DNA of 31,979 nt from positions 1 to 31,979 of IMG/VR virus record IMGVR_UViG_3300022690_001608; one strand, written 5' to 3'. A program made the translations under genes and the position numbers. The DNA comes from a virus. Under the pieces are notes generated by a model that was not told the origin of the DNA, made no database searches, and worked only from the letters and a program-made list of their open reading frames with translations. This document shows positions 1 through 7,682 of the stretch, one piece after another. Within the stretch, counting starts at the first letter, position 1. Every line of letters starts with the position of its first letter.

Positions 1-89
1 AGATTAAACGCTTCTGTAACGATGTTATCTCTAAGAAACTGAGACTCTCCTTCCTTTTTATAAGTCTCGGTCGTCTCTATGATGATTTT
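1..89. repeat. Inverted copy of 427-515 at the window edge
   Basis: Bases 1-82 are a perfect reverse complement of 434-515. One mismatch follows, then six more matching bases to 89/427, after which similarity stops. The copied stretch lies inside the second small gene (343-576). Read on the minus strand it encodes the same peptide (ETTETYKKEGESQF...), with an ATG at 98. The repeat starts exactly at base 1 and joins inside the open frame of the first gene. That fits either a library or assembly chimera at a contig end or a real inverted duplication; the sequence alone cannot decide. Confidence 0.9.
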
Positions 90-128
90 GGAAGTCATAC
101 AAAAGAGGGAGTTAAGGGCAATTCAGAT

Positions 129-365
129 ATGCCATTTCAAGCCAACGCTGAGCGGATAGTCGCTTGCGTCAATGCCTGTGCTGGGCTCAATCCCTCAGCC
201 GTGCCGGCTCTTATCAAAGCTGCCCATGCTTATAGAAAAAAAATAGATTCGATGACGAGTGACCAATTCTGTGTTGGAGGTGAAGGGAAAGAACGTGATG
301 ATTTGAGATGGATTCTAAACAAAATAAAAGGAGAAACCAGCCATGAAAACAAAAACAGTAAGTAA
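129..365 (+). CDS. Conserved phage protein of unknown function, probably 5'-truncated
   Basis: This 78-residue product contains the block AERIVACVNACAGL near its start. I recognise this block from many small phage proteins of unknown function, where it is usually preceded by a further N-terminal segment. Here the frame stays open upstream of the ATG through to base 3, and only the part after about base 90 (reading GSHTKEGVKGNSD) is plausible native sequence. The rest is the inverted copy of 427-515. The native start therefore probably lay further upstream and was removed by the rearrangement. No good ribosome binding site sits at the expected distance from the ATG. The last 23 bases overlap the next gene. 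The rest is charged and has no motif I can assign. Confidence 0.6.
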   Translation: MPFQANAERIVACVNACAGLNPSAVPALIKAAHAYRKKIDSMTSDQFCVGGEGKERDDLRWILNKIKGETSHENKNSK

Positions 366-576
366 AGGGAAACGAGCCACCCTAGCCACAATTGCTAAAC
401 TCCAAAGCAAGGTCGATAAGTGTACAAAAATCCTCATAGAGACGACCGAGACTTATAAAAAGGAAGGAGAGTCTCAGTTTCTTAGAGATAACATCGTTAC
501 AGAAGCGTTTAATCTTGTCGAGGCAGTTCAAGCGCTCGAAAAAGCAGAGCAAACCCGTAAGCCTAAAGGAGCCTAA
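343..576 (+). CDS. Small charged phage protein, paralogue of the next gene
   Basis: A 77-residue lysine-rich and glutamate-rich protein, probably mostly alpha-helical, of unknown function. The ribosome binding site AAGGAG lies upstream of the ATG. Its N-terminus (MKTKTVSKGKRATLATIAKL) matches the next gene at most positions (MKxKxVSxGKRAxLxTIxKL), so the two are tandem paralogues. It overlaps the preceding gene and ends two bases before the following ATG, as expected in an operon. The part coding for residues 29-57 is the source of the inverted repeat at the window edge. Confidence 0.75.
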   Translation: MKTKTVSKGKRATLATIAKLQSKVDKCTKILIETTETYKKEGESQFLRDNIVTEAFNLVEAVQALEKAEQTRKPKGA

Positions 577-578
577 GC

Positions 579-857
579 ATGAAAATAAAAAACGTGAGCC
601 CTGGTAAACGAGCTAGCCTCGATACGATTAACAAGTTACGCGAGGAAGTGGATGCTAAAGAGGAGAAGTTAATGACCGCTCAAACTAAGCTTTTGGAAGC
701 AGCATCAGCATGGGCACAACATAGAGTAGACGGCAGCATGGATGACTTTGCACTTAAAAGAGCTGCCATTGTCTACGATAAAAAACTCTTGTCATTGGGG
801 GAAGCTTTAGCGAAACTGAAAATCGCTGATCCACCCGTTAAACCTAAGGATCATTAA
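579..857 (+). CDS. Small charged phage protein, paralogue of the preceding gene
   Basis: A 92-residue protein sharing the N-terminal pattern MKxKxVSxGKRAxLxTIxKLxxxVD with the gene just upstream. The middle and C-terminal parts have diverged and carry about 15 extra residues. It is predicted helical, possibly coiled coil (residues 18-45). A clear AAAGGAG site precedes the ATG. Conservation is confined to the first 25 residues, suggesting a shared binding surface with different downstream parts. Function unknown. Confidence 0.75.
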   Translation: MKIKNVSPGKRASLDTINKLREEVDAKEEKLMTAQTKLLEAASAWAQHRVDGSMDDFALKRAAIVYDKKLLSLGEALAKLKIADPPVKPKDH

Positions 858-858
858 T

Positions 859-1104
859 ATGAGCGTAGACTTAGATAAAGACAGTTGGTGGCCCTGTAAG
901 CCATGCCAAAAAGTAATTGAAGAAACAGGAGAGTACTTAAACCTCTGTGAAATCTGTCAACACAATAGCGATATTTGGTGGGCCAACAATCAAGAAATTT
1001 GTGACTATGAATCCTTTTTGAAAGATTTAATTGGCGGACTGTCGGGAGCTAAAAAAATCTTGGAATTTATGGAAGCACAAGCGAAGCTAAAACAAGGAGG
1101 TTAA
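859..1104 (+). CDS. Small CxxC-CxxC putative zinc-binding protein
   Basis: An 81-residue protein with two cysteine pairs, CKPC (residues 13-16) and CEIC (residues 30-33), spaced like a small zinc ribbon, and an acidic, tryptophan-rich middle (DIWWANN). The C-terminus is an amphipathic helix. AAGGA lies upstream of the start, and the ATG follows the previous stop by two bases. Zinc binding is inferred from the cysteine spacing. No specific family recognised. Confidence 0.7.
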   Translation: MSVDLDKDSWWPCKPCQKVIEETGEYLNLCEICQHNSDIWWANNQEICDYESFLKDLIGGLSGAKKILEFMEAQAKLKQGG

Positions 1105-1106
1105 AC

Positions 1107-1424
1107 ATGGATCTGTATTCTGCTCAGAGACCCTCAAGACAAATACTTTGTAATGGGATACCCATCGAGGCCCGTCAGGGTTTGTTTAACCACAGCCCTG
1201 ACGGCTTCGAGTGGGGCTATGGAGGATCAGGCCCGACGCAATCGGCTCTGGCCATCCTCGCTCATTACACAAAGAATGATGATTTTGCGCTTAAATTTCG
1301 TTATGAATTTAAAAATAAATTTATCGCCACAGCTCCTCGTGAAGGCTTTAAGATCACATCAGAAGAAATCGATCTTTGGATCGTGGAGACCATGAAAAAT
1401 GACGTTAAAAAAAGCACGGCTTAA
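1107..1424 (+). CDS. DUF6166-like protein
   Basis: A 105-residue protein with the block HSPDGFEWGYGGSGPTQSALAI (residues 29-50, middle part). I recognise this as the hallmark of the DUF6166 family of small proteins found in phages and mobile elements. Family function is unknown. A very strong ribosome binding site (AAGGAGG) precedes the ATG. The last 26 bases overlap the XRE regulator gene in another frame, so the two are probably translated together. A shorter ORF in another frame (1153-1395) is a shadow. Confidence 0.75.
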   Translation: MDLYSAQRPSRQILCNGIPIEARQGLFNHSPDGFEWGYGGSGPTQSALAILAHYTKNDDFALKFRYEFKNKFIATAPREGFKITSEEIDLWIVETMKNDVKKSTA

Positions 1425-1590
1425 GGCGAATCTTACCCAAGAGCAACTTGCGAAGCTATTGGGGATCGGTCAGGGGCATCTTTCTGAAATTGAGCAAGGA
1501 CATAAAATGCCCTCATTAGAGTTAGCCAATAAGATTACTGAAAAGTTTCCCCAGGTTACTATCCGAACACTGCTGGGGTTATCGGGCTAA
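1399..1590 (+). CDS. XRE-family helix-turn-helix regulator
   Basis: This 63-residue protein is essentially one Cro/CI-type helix-turn-helix domain. Residues 5-15 form helix 1, LTQEQLAKLLGI (12-23) helix 2, and GQGHLSEIEQGHKMPS the recognition helix and following turn. It would bind DNA as a dimer. It has no extra oligomerisation domain, so a Cro-like role or a minor regulator is more likely than a full CI repressor. It starts inside the end of the preceding gene with GTGGAGA upstream of the ATG. A large hairpin follows 20 bases after the stop. Confidence 0.85.
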   Translation: MTLKKARLKANLTQEQLAKLLGIGQGHLSEIEQGHKMPSLELANKITEKFPQVTIRTLLGLSG

Positions 1591-1609
1591 ATTGAAGCTG
1601 AAGTTAATC

Positions 1610-1647
1610 GAGGGGGCAAGCGAACCAGCCTGAACGCTTACCCCCTC
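1610..1647 (+). promoter_or_regulatory. Long hairpin ahead of the lipoprotein gene
   Basis: Arms 1610-1622 and 1635-1647 pair over 13 bases with a single C-A mismatch, around a 12-base loop. The stem starts GAGGGGG. No run of T follows, so it is not a typical intrinsic terminator. It lies between the XRE gene stop and the lipoprotein ribosome binding site and could separate the two transcripts, protect the lipoprotein message or serve as an attenuator. Confidence 0.6.
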
Positions 1648-1671
1648 ACCACAACAACAAGGAGATCTACT

Positions 1672-2106
1672 ATGCGAGCAGAATCTATAAACAGAATCAC
1701 AAAAAAAGCAAGTATTTTATTAGGGATTACCCTAATAGTCAGTATAATCCTACCAGCCTGTGGGCAGGAAAAAACAAAAGCAGTTTTTTTCCCTTCGCCT
1801 TTTGGGACTGTAGCTCAAATACTCAATCAAATTGGTGTCGATTTATGGCGATGCACTGATGAGCCTGGGGGCGAAATTGATGTTCAATTCTTTGAAGATA
1901 ATACAGGAGTCTCTACAATTTTTATGCTTGCTTTTTTTAATTGGGCTCAAATTGGTTTCAGTAATATTTTCGTTACCAACTTCGATTCGTTTGGAACAAT
2001 ACGTTTTCTTAATATTACATTAGGAAACACAGAAGATGAGATGGAAATGGACTTAGTTCTTACAGGAAATACTTTTCCAGTTACTTGCCAAAGAATACTT
2101 ATTTAA
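1672..2106 (+). CDS. Predicted phage-encoded lipoprotein (moron candidate)
   Basis: A 144-residue protein with a lipoprotein-type signal: a basic N-terminus, a hydrophobic stretch (residues 14-27) and a lipobox-like LPAC ending at Cys30. Proline at the -2 position is less usual. The mature part has two further cysteines (C61, C139) that could form a disulfide, alternating hydrophobic and acidic segments, and no domain I recognise. The start has AAGGAG upstream. The gene is preceded by a large hairpin, followed by a terminator, and convergent to the tail fibre gene. That position is typical of phage morons that alter the host envelope or block superinfection. The role is inferred from signal and context only. 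Confidence 0.7.
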   Translation: MRAESINRITKKASILLGITLIVSIILPACGQEKTKAVFFPSPFGTVAQILNQIGVDLWRCTDEPGGEIDVQFFEDNTGVSTIFMLAFFNWAQIGFSNIFVTNFDSFGTIRFLNITLGNTEDEMEMDLVLTGNTFPVTCQRILI

Positions 2107-2124
2107 TGAATTGAAAATTTATAA

Positions 2125-2154
2125 GGGAGCGAAATATAAAATATTTTCGCTCCC
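2125..2154. terminator. Bidirectional hairpin terminator between convergent genes
   Basis: A perfect 10-bp stem (GGGAGCGAAA, 2125-2134, with 2145-2154) around an A/T loop lies between the plus-strand lipoprotein stop (2106) and the minus-strand tail fibre stop (2168). Both flanks are A/T-rich (TATCTTTATAATTTT on the plus side, TTATAAATTTT on the minus side), so it may stop transcription from both directions. The T-tracts are imperfect. Confidence 0.7.
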
Positions 2155-2167
2155 TATCTTTATAATT

Positions 2168-3586
2168 TTAAAAAGGATAAACAAATCCATTACAATAAAT
2201 ATCTAGATCGTTATTAGCTGCGCCTGATTGCGACCACCTGTATTGAAAAATTTGATCAGTATCAAGATTTTGCTCAATGCTTGATGTATTAGTAGATCGT
2301 CCCGTTGAATCGGTTGAAGTTTCTATAATGATACGTCCACTAGCTACACTTGAGCCTTTGGGACGTGTAAAAATTCTCACAGTGGTTACAACTCCATTGT
2401 CGTCAAAAACGCTAATACAATCAAATCTTCCTATTCTTACATTTGAAGGAACAAGGGCAGAACAATCTACGTCGGGAGAACCCCCAAACGAAGTTTCTGA
2501 TCCATTATTTAAAACTTGGAGTATTGTTGAGCTGTCTTCATCATAGAAAAATTGATCGCCAAATTGAAATGAGTTTAAAAGATCGAGCGATGCATCATTT
2601 CGACAAGGACCCACACGTCTAAAGAAAGTAACACCCGCCGGAAAAGTAACCGTAGAGCCATCATCTCGTGTTGAACTAAACGATCCCACGGTGGTATCAT
2701 CAAAAGTAACATATAAATGATAATGCGTATTAGGAGCCTCGCCACCTCGCTTGACTGTTTCACCGGCTGAAACATCCGTGCCAAAGGCACTCTCAAGTGT
2801 CATGCTCGTAGCGCCACCGATTAAAGTAATCCGGCGAGCTTCGCCCTTAGCATCGGACCAGATCACATCGCCGACAACAAACTCAGTATTAAACGCAGTG
2901 CCCGCACCTGTAACCGCCGTGCCACTAGTGGAGTAAGTGCCTGTCTCAGTAACTTGCTCCGTTCCATTGACAAGGCCATTAGAAGTCAAATCCATTGTAA
3001 GATTGACATTCTCAGCGCGAAAAGAAGTCGTGCCACCATCGAGAGCCACTTCGTCAGCGTCGATATCCATTTGAGATACAGGCGTGCCTGTATTATTTTG
3101 AATAATTAAATTAATAGGCTGAGATAAAGCCTGAAACCCAAGAGATCTTGAAATAAGACGAAAATTAGTTCCATCGTAAAGCAACTTGGTTAATTGAGTT
3201 GTTAATATATCTGCTGAAACTAATGCAGTAACCCCATCTTCACGAAGAATAGTCTTAACACCAAGTCCTGCCACATTTATGGTCGACGCACCTGTATTAT
3301 CGTTGGCTGCAAAAAATGAAACTTCCATGCCTTCAACATAATCAAAAGGTGCTTCACGAGAAGCTACAACAGATGCAACATATACATTAGCAGCACCACT
3401 TTCAGAATAAAAAGCACCGACAGCTGCATAAGTCGCCATTGCCTTTGATACTTGAAAATTGTCAGGAGTGCTAAGGGTTTGACCTATTGTAGTAACCGTA
3501 TTTTTTAATTCAGCTACCTTAGAGTTTTCATCGGTAGCGTCAATGGAATCGACAAGATTAACTTTATTTTCGTTTATATCTTTCAT
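2168..3586 (-). CDS. Tail fibre / receptor-binding protein
   Basis: A 472-residue protein at the distal end of the late operon, in the place of the fibre gene of Mu-type tails. Residues about 70-150 contain a module common in phage fibres (ASTINVAGLG ... LLYDGTNFRLI). About 200-270 carries a second beta-rich module (GTAVTGAGTAFNTEFVVGD). The C-terminal region begins about 285 with THYHLYVTF and runs to the end; it probably forms the receptor-binding tip. No collagen-like repeats or autoprotease motif seen. AGGAGATTAA lies just before the ATG. No separate fibre chaperone gene follows. Host receptor cannot be predicted. Confidence 0.8.
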   Translation of the reverse strand: MKDINENKVNLVDSIDATDENSKVAELKNTVTTIGQTLSTPDNFQVSKAMATYAAVGAFYSESGAANVYVASVVASREAPFDYVEGMEVSFFAANDNTGASTINVAGLGVKTILREDGVTALVSADILTTQLTKLLYDGTNFRLISRSLGFQALSQPINLIIQNNTGTPVSQMDIDADEVALDGGTTSFRAENVNLTMDLTSNGLVNGTEQVTETGTYSTSGTAVTGAGTAFNTEFVVGDVIWSDAKGEARRITLIGGATSMTLESAFGTDVSAGETVKRGGEAPNTHYHLYVTFDDTTVGSFSSTRDDGSTVTFPAGVTFFRRVGPCRNDASLDLLNSFQFGDQFFYDEDSSTILQVLNNGSETSFGGSPDVDCSALVPSNVRIGRFDCISVFDDNGVVTTVRIFTRPKGSSVASGRIIIETSTDSTGRSTNTSSIEQNLDTDQIFQYRWSQSGAANNDLDIYCNGFVYPF

Positions 3587-3594
3587 TTAATCTC

Positions 3595-4203
3595 CTACAA
3601 TATAAATCTAAAAATCGCCTCTACATTAGCAGGTTTTAATTTATTAAACAAACATTCCACAATGGTAACACTAGGACTCCCCAATTTATCCTGTGCCAAA
3701 AGAAAAGGTAACCTAAATAAATCCAACTCAGCAGGAAGATCAACAAACATTGTAAATAATGAATTCCCACCATCCAATAATGATTTACCAAGAATAAACG
3801 GCAATACTGTCGCTTCAAATTCAGCCACTTCAAGGCCAGGAGTTATTTGTACGACTATATTATATATGGCTGCTACTCGGACGAAATCAGCAATTGTAGT
3901 CACGCCATCCATTGTTATCTTAGCAATGACATTATCTCGCCTTTCTTGAAGCGTGTCAGCAATATCAATGCAATCATCAGGAATGCCAAATTCTGTCTCC
4001 CATTCAGAAATAAGATCCTCAGTTGTTGTAGGATCTAACTCATCAAACATAGCTATAATATTGTCATTTAAAACAAGAAATGAAAATGAACATGCCCTTA
4101 AAAATTTATATAAATTACTTTCAATAATATTTTTTGCTAAAAAAGATTTTCCTTCGGGTAAATATCCAGCTATAATTCTTGCTTGCTCATCGACATTAAG
4201 CAT
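3595..4203 (-). CDS. Baseplate wedge protein, Mu gp48 / YmfQ-like
   Basis: A 202-residue protein with the N-terminal pattern of the YmfQ (DUF2313, Mu gp48) family: YLPEGKSF (residues 14-21), then DELDPTTTEDLISEWETEFGIPDDC (about 54-78) and the RRDNVIAKI block. In Mu-like tails this protein sits at the baseplate edge between the gp47/J wedge and the fibres. Its start lies 8 bases inside the end of the baseplate J gene, indicating coupled translation. The C-terminal third is less conserved. Confidence 0.8.
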   Translation of the reverse strand: MLNVDEQARIIAGYLPEGKSFLAKNIIESNLYKFLRACSFSFLVLNDNIIAMFDELDPTTTEDLISEWETEFGIPDDCIDIADTLQERRDNVIAKITMDGVTTIADFVRVAAIYNIVVQITPGLEVAEFEATVLPFILGKSLLDGGNSLFTMFVDLPAELDLFRLPFLLAQDKLGSPSVTIVECLFNKLKPANVEAIFRFIL

Positions 4204-5500
4204 AAATAACAGTTCCTAAAAGTGCTATTTGACTGCTTGTAACCACAATATCACCTACTGGAGATGTCAATGTAAACGATTGTAAGGGTTCGCCATTTTC
4301 GGGATCAATCGTAGTTTGAATAACACTTTTATATTCATTCTCTGTCAAATCTTGCCCCACTATTGTTCCTGTTTTAAAAAACTCAGTAAGTTGATTTGTG
4401 ATCGCTGTTCTCATGGATGTAGTATCAGGAGTTATAGAACTAAAATTAAAATTCACATTAATAGGTGTAGGTGCATTAATAAATATACTGTTTATGCTCA
4501 CATGGGCGGGCAAAACTAATAACATGGTATCACTTGCAATTTGCAATTCAGATGAATTGGGTAGTGCGTTATCTTCCTTAAGTAGAAAAATAGTTACTTG
4601 ACCCACTGATGGGGTAATAGATTGAACAAATACCCTTTCTACAAAAGACAATTCTCCTAATGTGGTGATAATAAATGCTTCATTGAAAAATGATACAGGA
4701 TTTTGTTTTCTAAAAATTAGACGCGATCTTAATGACTCATCATCTTCTTCATCAGCTCCACCACCTACGCCTCCAAACGTTACAAAGGCGATATTATCAA
4801 CACCAGCAATGGGAGTGGATAAGGTTAATTGAGTGCTACCATCAAGATTTTTATCTGCACCTGGATCTTCAGATTCAAGGGTTACATTAACTCCGTCTAA
4901 GGAGGCAAAAATAGTTCCTGTAGCAGTACCAGTTCCCACTTCAGCAGTATTGTATTGAAATTGTGTCTCAGACAAGACTGTTATTATAGCTGTTTCATTA
5001 AGGGAACTCGGAGTAGCACCTGATATTGTCATGCTAACGCCACTGGCTAAACCATGGGCATTTACAGTGGTTGCTGTAGCAATTTGACTTGCGAATGTAA
5101 GTAATGAAACGCTTAAGCTTAATGCTACAATAGAAACTGTCTCTTGCGTAAGATAAACATTACTATCTGAACTTGTTAATTGAGTACCAATTGGTATATT
5201 GGAGCTCACAGTGCCAGTAAATAAAATAATACCTTGAGAAATGGTTGCAGGATTTCTTGTAATTGCATATACCGCAGCCTTTCGTTCTAAAAATGTTCCA
5301 AATGTTGTATCATCAAATGAAGCAAGAATGATTTGTCTCAGTTGAAAATAAATATCAAAAAAGGCACCTGCGAATCCTGCTAATACAGCCGATAACCAAC
5401 TACGTTGCAATTGTGGATTTGAATTAGGAAGCTCACTCTTTACATCTGCCTGTAACTTAGCATTGATCTCATCTCTACTTTCAGGAAATCGAATCGCCAT
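4196..5500 (-). CDS. Baseplate J-like protein (Mu gp47 / P2 gpJ family)
   Basis: A 434-residue baseplate wedge protein. The N-terminal part (residues 1-120) matches the J family (LQRSWLSAVLAGFAGAFFDIYFQLRQI, then LERKAAVYAITRNPATIS and FTGTVSSNIPIGTQL). The GGGADEEDDESLRSRLIF block (about 246-263) is a family hallmark. Between residues about 125 and 200 it carries an extra beta-rich module with the signature AHGLASGVSMTISGA and TVLSETQFQYNTAEVG, which I know mainly from fibre or adhesin-like proteins. The wedge protein may therefore display a surface domain. The gene is packed between gp46-like and gp48-like genes. Confidence 0.88.
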   Translation of the reverse strand: MAIRFPESRDEINAKLQADVKSELPNSNPQLQRSWLSAVLAGFAGAFFDIYFQLRQIILASFDDTTFGTFLERKAAVYAITRNPATISQGIILFTGTVSSNIPIGTQLTSSDSNVYLTQETVSIVALSLSVSLLTFASQIATATTVNAHGLASGVSMTISGATPSSLNETAIITVLSETQFQYNTAEVGTGTATGTIFASLDGVNVTLESEDPGADKNLDGSTQLTLSTPIAGVDNIAFVTFGGVGGGADEEDDESLRSRLIFRKQNPVSFFNEAFIITTLGELSFVERVFVQSITPSVGQVTIFLLKEDNALPNSSELQIASDTMLLVLPAHVSINSIFINAPTPINVNFNFSSITPDTTSMRTAITNQLTEFFKTGTIVGQDLTENEYKSVIQTTIDPENGEPLQSFTLTSPVGDIVVTSSQIALLGTVIYA

Positions 5501-5962
5501 TTAATTGAGCCACAATTGAAATGAAAGGTTATTCGTCACGTCATTATCCACCACGTAGTTTATATCAAGTTGAATTCCATTGGTTATAAATTGACCTTGA
5601 ATATCAATGGATTTAACATGATTATTATCAACAAGCCACTGTAAAGATATTTGAGCAAAATCAATGGCTTTATTTAAATTGTCTTGAGTTCTACGGCCCT
5701 GTATCAGCCATAATTTAGATCCAAAGTTTTGATTGGGATCATCAGGGAAAAGAACTTCATCAGCCCAAAAACCACGCCTTCTTTCTGGTTCCGATACTTC
5801 GCTTTGATCTGCCCGCGCATCGGACAATAAAGAAATGGCAATATTGGTATCAAATGTGTCCTCTAAAACAAAATCACCCTTATCATCAAAGTCAATATCG
5901 AATGCTTGCAATGTTTCATCAAACTCAATTTTTATATCATGGGTTTCGTCTACTTCTGCCAT
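5501..5962 (-). CDS. Baseplate protein, Mu gp46 (GP46/W) family
   Basis: A 153-residue protein of the phage GP46 family, which forms the inner baseplate wedge near the hub. Hallmarks are the acidic N-terminus (DIDFDDKGDFVLED), SDARADQSEV (residues 47-56) and RRRGFWADE (61-69). Its ATG overlaps the stop of the preceding spike gene by one base (TAATG). The length is normal for the family. Confidence 0.88.
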   Translation of the reverse strand: MAEVDETHDIKIEFDETLQAFDIDFDDKGDFVLEDTFDTNIAISLLSDARADQSEVSEPERRRGFWADEVLFPDDPNQNFGSKLWLIQGRRTQDNLNKAIDFAQISLQWLVDNNHVKSIDIQGQFITNGIQLDINYVVDNDVTNNLSFQLWLN

Positions 5963-6591
5963 TATACTGGAGGTCCTGTATTTCCAACGCCCGTAGTCAC
6001 ACCAGAATGAATATGAGTTTCTAAATCCTTACCCCCTGCTGCAATGCTTCCAATACCTGCAATACTGCCCTGATTGTCAATGACTGCTGTACTGTCTATA
6101 TTACCCGCTAAGGAAGAATTAGTGCCTCCTGGAGCATTGATCGGATTTAAGATTAAAGCTCCGTTCACACGTGTTATAGGAGAATCTAGAACGGTTTCTG
6201 GAGCATCTATAATAACCTTGATAACTGATGTAATTTCCACATTATCAGCCGCTGTAATCTTTATCTTACCTCCTGGTGCTGATTGCTCGATATCTCCATT
6301 TTCTAAGTATTTAGTCGTGGCCTTTGTAATAAAATTGCCTGATTCAAACTCCCCCTCTTTTAGCCCTTTATTGCGAGTTAATGCTGAAATAGGAATAATC
6401 CACCGATTGCTTTCATCGTTTCCTACAGTGAGCATGAGACATGGAGATCCCACAGGGGGGTTTCCATGCGTGCCATAAGGGTAAGCCATCACAGTATCAG
6501 CCACTTTTTCAAGATAGGTTACTTGAACAAGGGGATATTCCGTATCATCAGCACTAGGCTTTGTAGTAAGAGCTTGTTTAATATTTTTCAT
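5962..6591 (-). CDS. Baseplate spike protein, Mu gp45 / P2 gpV family
   Basis: A 209-residue central spike protein. An OB-fold-like N-terminal domain (residues about 10-85, ending around WIIPISAL) is followed by a beta-helix region. The C-terminal end contains THIHSGV with H193 and H195, then TGPPV. In P2 gpV and Mu gp45 an HxH motif at the tip binds iron and sharpens the membrane-piercing apex, and these histidines probably do the same. The gene overlaps the hub gene by four bases (ATGA). Confidence 0.9.
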   Translation of the reverse strand: MKNIKQALTTKPSADDTEYPLVQVTYLEKVADTVMAYPYGTHGNPPVGSPCLMLTVGNDESNRWIIPISALTRNKGLKEGEFESGNFITKATTKYLENGDIEQSAPGGKIKITAADNVEITSVIKVIIDAPETVLDSPITRVNGALILNPINAPGGTNSSLAGNIDSTAVIDNQGSIAGIGSIAAGGKDLETHIHSGVTTGVGNTGPPV

Positions 6592-7682
6592 ATAGAATCT
6601 GCTCCAATAAGATTAAATAAAGAATTGCCCTCTTTTTCTAGCGGCTCTGTAGTATAAGCATCTTTATTGACCAAATTTATCACTACTTGGGTACCCTGTC
6701 TAGGAGCGATGGAATAATCCACAGATTGAATAAGCATAAGTGCCCGTATATCCGCAAAATCATCTTCAACAAAAATAAGCTTGTTGGGTTCATAAATTTG
6801 ATTTTTTTGCGAATCTACAAACAATGAGGGAAGTGTGCATGAATAAAGAAGGGATCGCGCCCTTCTAATATTTGACTCCCACTCTACTCTGGCTTTGGCT
6901 GAATCATTATCTGAGGATGTTTCAGCTTGAATTTCTAATATTCTTCCAACTCTAATCTCTGAATCTGTCACTACGCTGCTCACTGAACTCACTGATCCTG
7001 AGATAGATCCAAAGGAAGGATTGGACTGAGAACGTACCACATATTTATTATACCTGTTTGAAAAATTGTAACTAGAACTAGCTGATAAAATATTATTATT
7101 TACTCCACCTCGAATGCTTAACAAAGATCCTCTTAATTGAGAACTTGCAGCCCTTGCCAATACAATGTTTCCTTCTCCATTGGTAGTAAACAAGACTTGT
7201 CTTTTTCGACAATAAGTTTCAATAAGTGAAAAAGCATTCTCACCAACGTCAGCTGCTACGAGATCATTCTTCTTAAAAGACTCAATTGTTCCAGCTTCAT
7301 TAACAACTTCCAAATTAGATATTCCAAGATTACTTATAATATTTTGAATGACTTGCTGTAATGTAATAGGAGTTTTAAAATCAACATTACCTGAAATAGT
7401 GCTGTCAATAATATCCATGGTCTTATCCCGGCCGGAGATAGATATCGTGTGTGAATTTTTATCGTACTGCTGGACAATAGAATCAATAAACCCTGTAATT
7501 AATGTGAAGTCATTTATCCTTACTCGACAGGGATCTTGCACTTTAAACGGAACTGGCCGTGCTTCCCTAGTGGTTGCACTAAAATCAAAAAAGCCACTTG
7601 CATTTTCTAAAGAATTGCTAACACTGATTGAAGTAAACCCTTGAAATGGAATACTGTTTACTTCTAAAATAACCTCATCCAT
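6588..7682 (-). CDS. Baseplate hub protein, Mu gp44 / P2 gpD family
   Basis: A 364-residue hub protein, the equivalent of T4 gp27, which forms the ring on which the spike sits. Typical segments are the N-terminal beta region with PCRVRINDFTLITGFIDSI (about 50-68), ISISGRDKTMDIIDSTI (about 79-95) and the central AFSLIETYCRKRQVLF followed by ARAASS. The start lies within the end of the gp43-like gene (8-base overlap) and the end overlaps the spike gene. Order and length match Mu. Confidence 0.88.
   Translation of the reverse strand: MDEVILEVNSIPFQGFTSISVSNSLENASGFFDFSATTREARPVPFKVQDPCRVRINDFTLITGFIDSIVQQYDKNSHTISISGRDKTMDIIDSTISGNVDFKTPITLQQVIQNIISNLGISNLEVVNEAGTIESFKKNDLVAADVGENAFSLIETYCRKRQVLFTTNGEGNIVLARAASSQLRGSLLSIRGGVNNNILSASSSYNFSNRYNKYVVRSQSNPSFGSISGSVSSVSSVVTDSEIRVGRILEIQAETSSDNDSAKARVEWESNIRRARSLLYSCTLPSLFVDSQKNQIYEPNKLIFVEDDFADIRALMLIQSVDYSIAPRQGTQVVINLVNKDAYTTEPLEKEGNSLFNLIGADSI

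Noticed and set aside
2277-2546. Plus-strand ORF under the tail fibre gene
   Set aside because: It has no ribosome binding site and a low-complexity product, and lies wholly within a well-supported gene; treated as a shadow, like the other antisense frames in the late operon.
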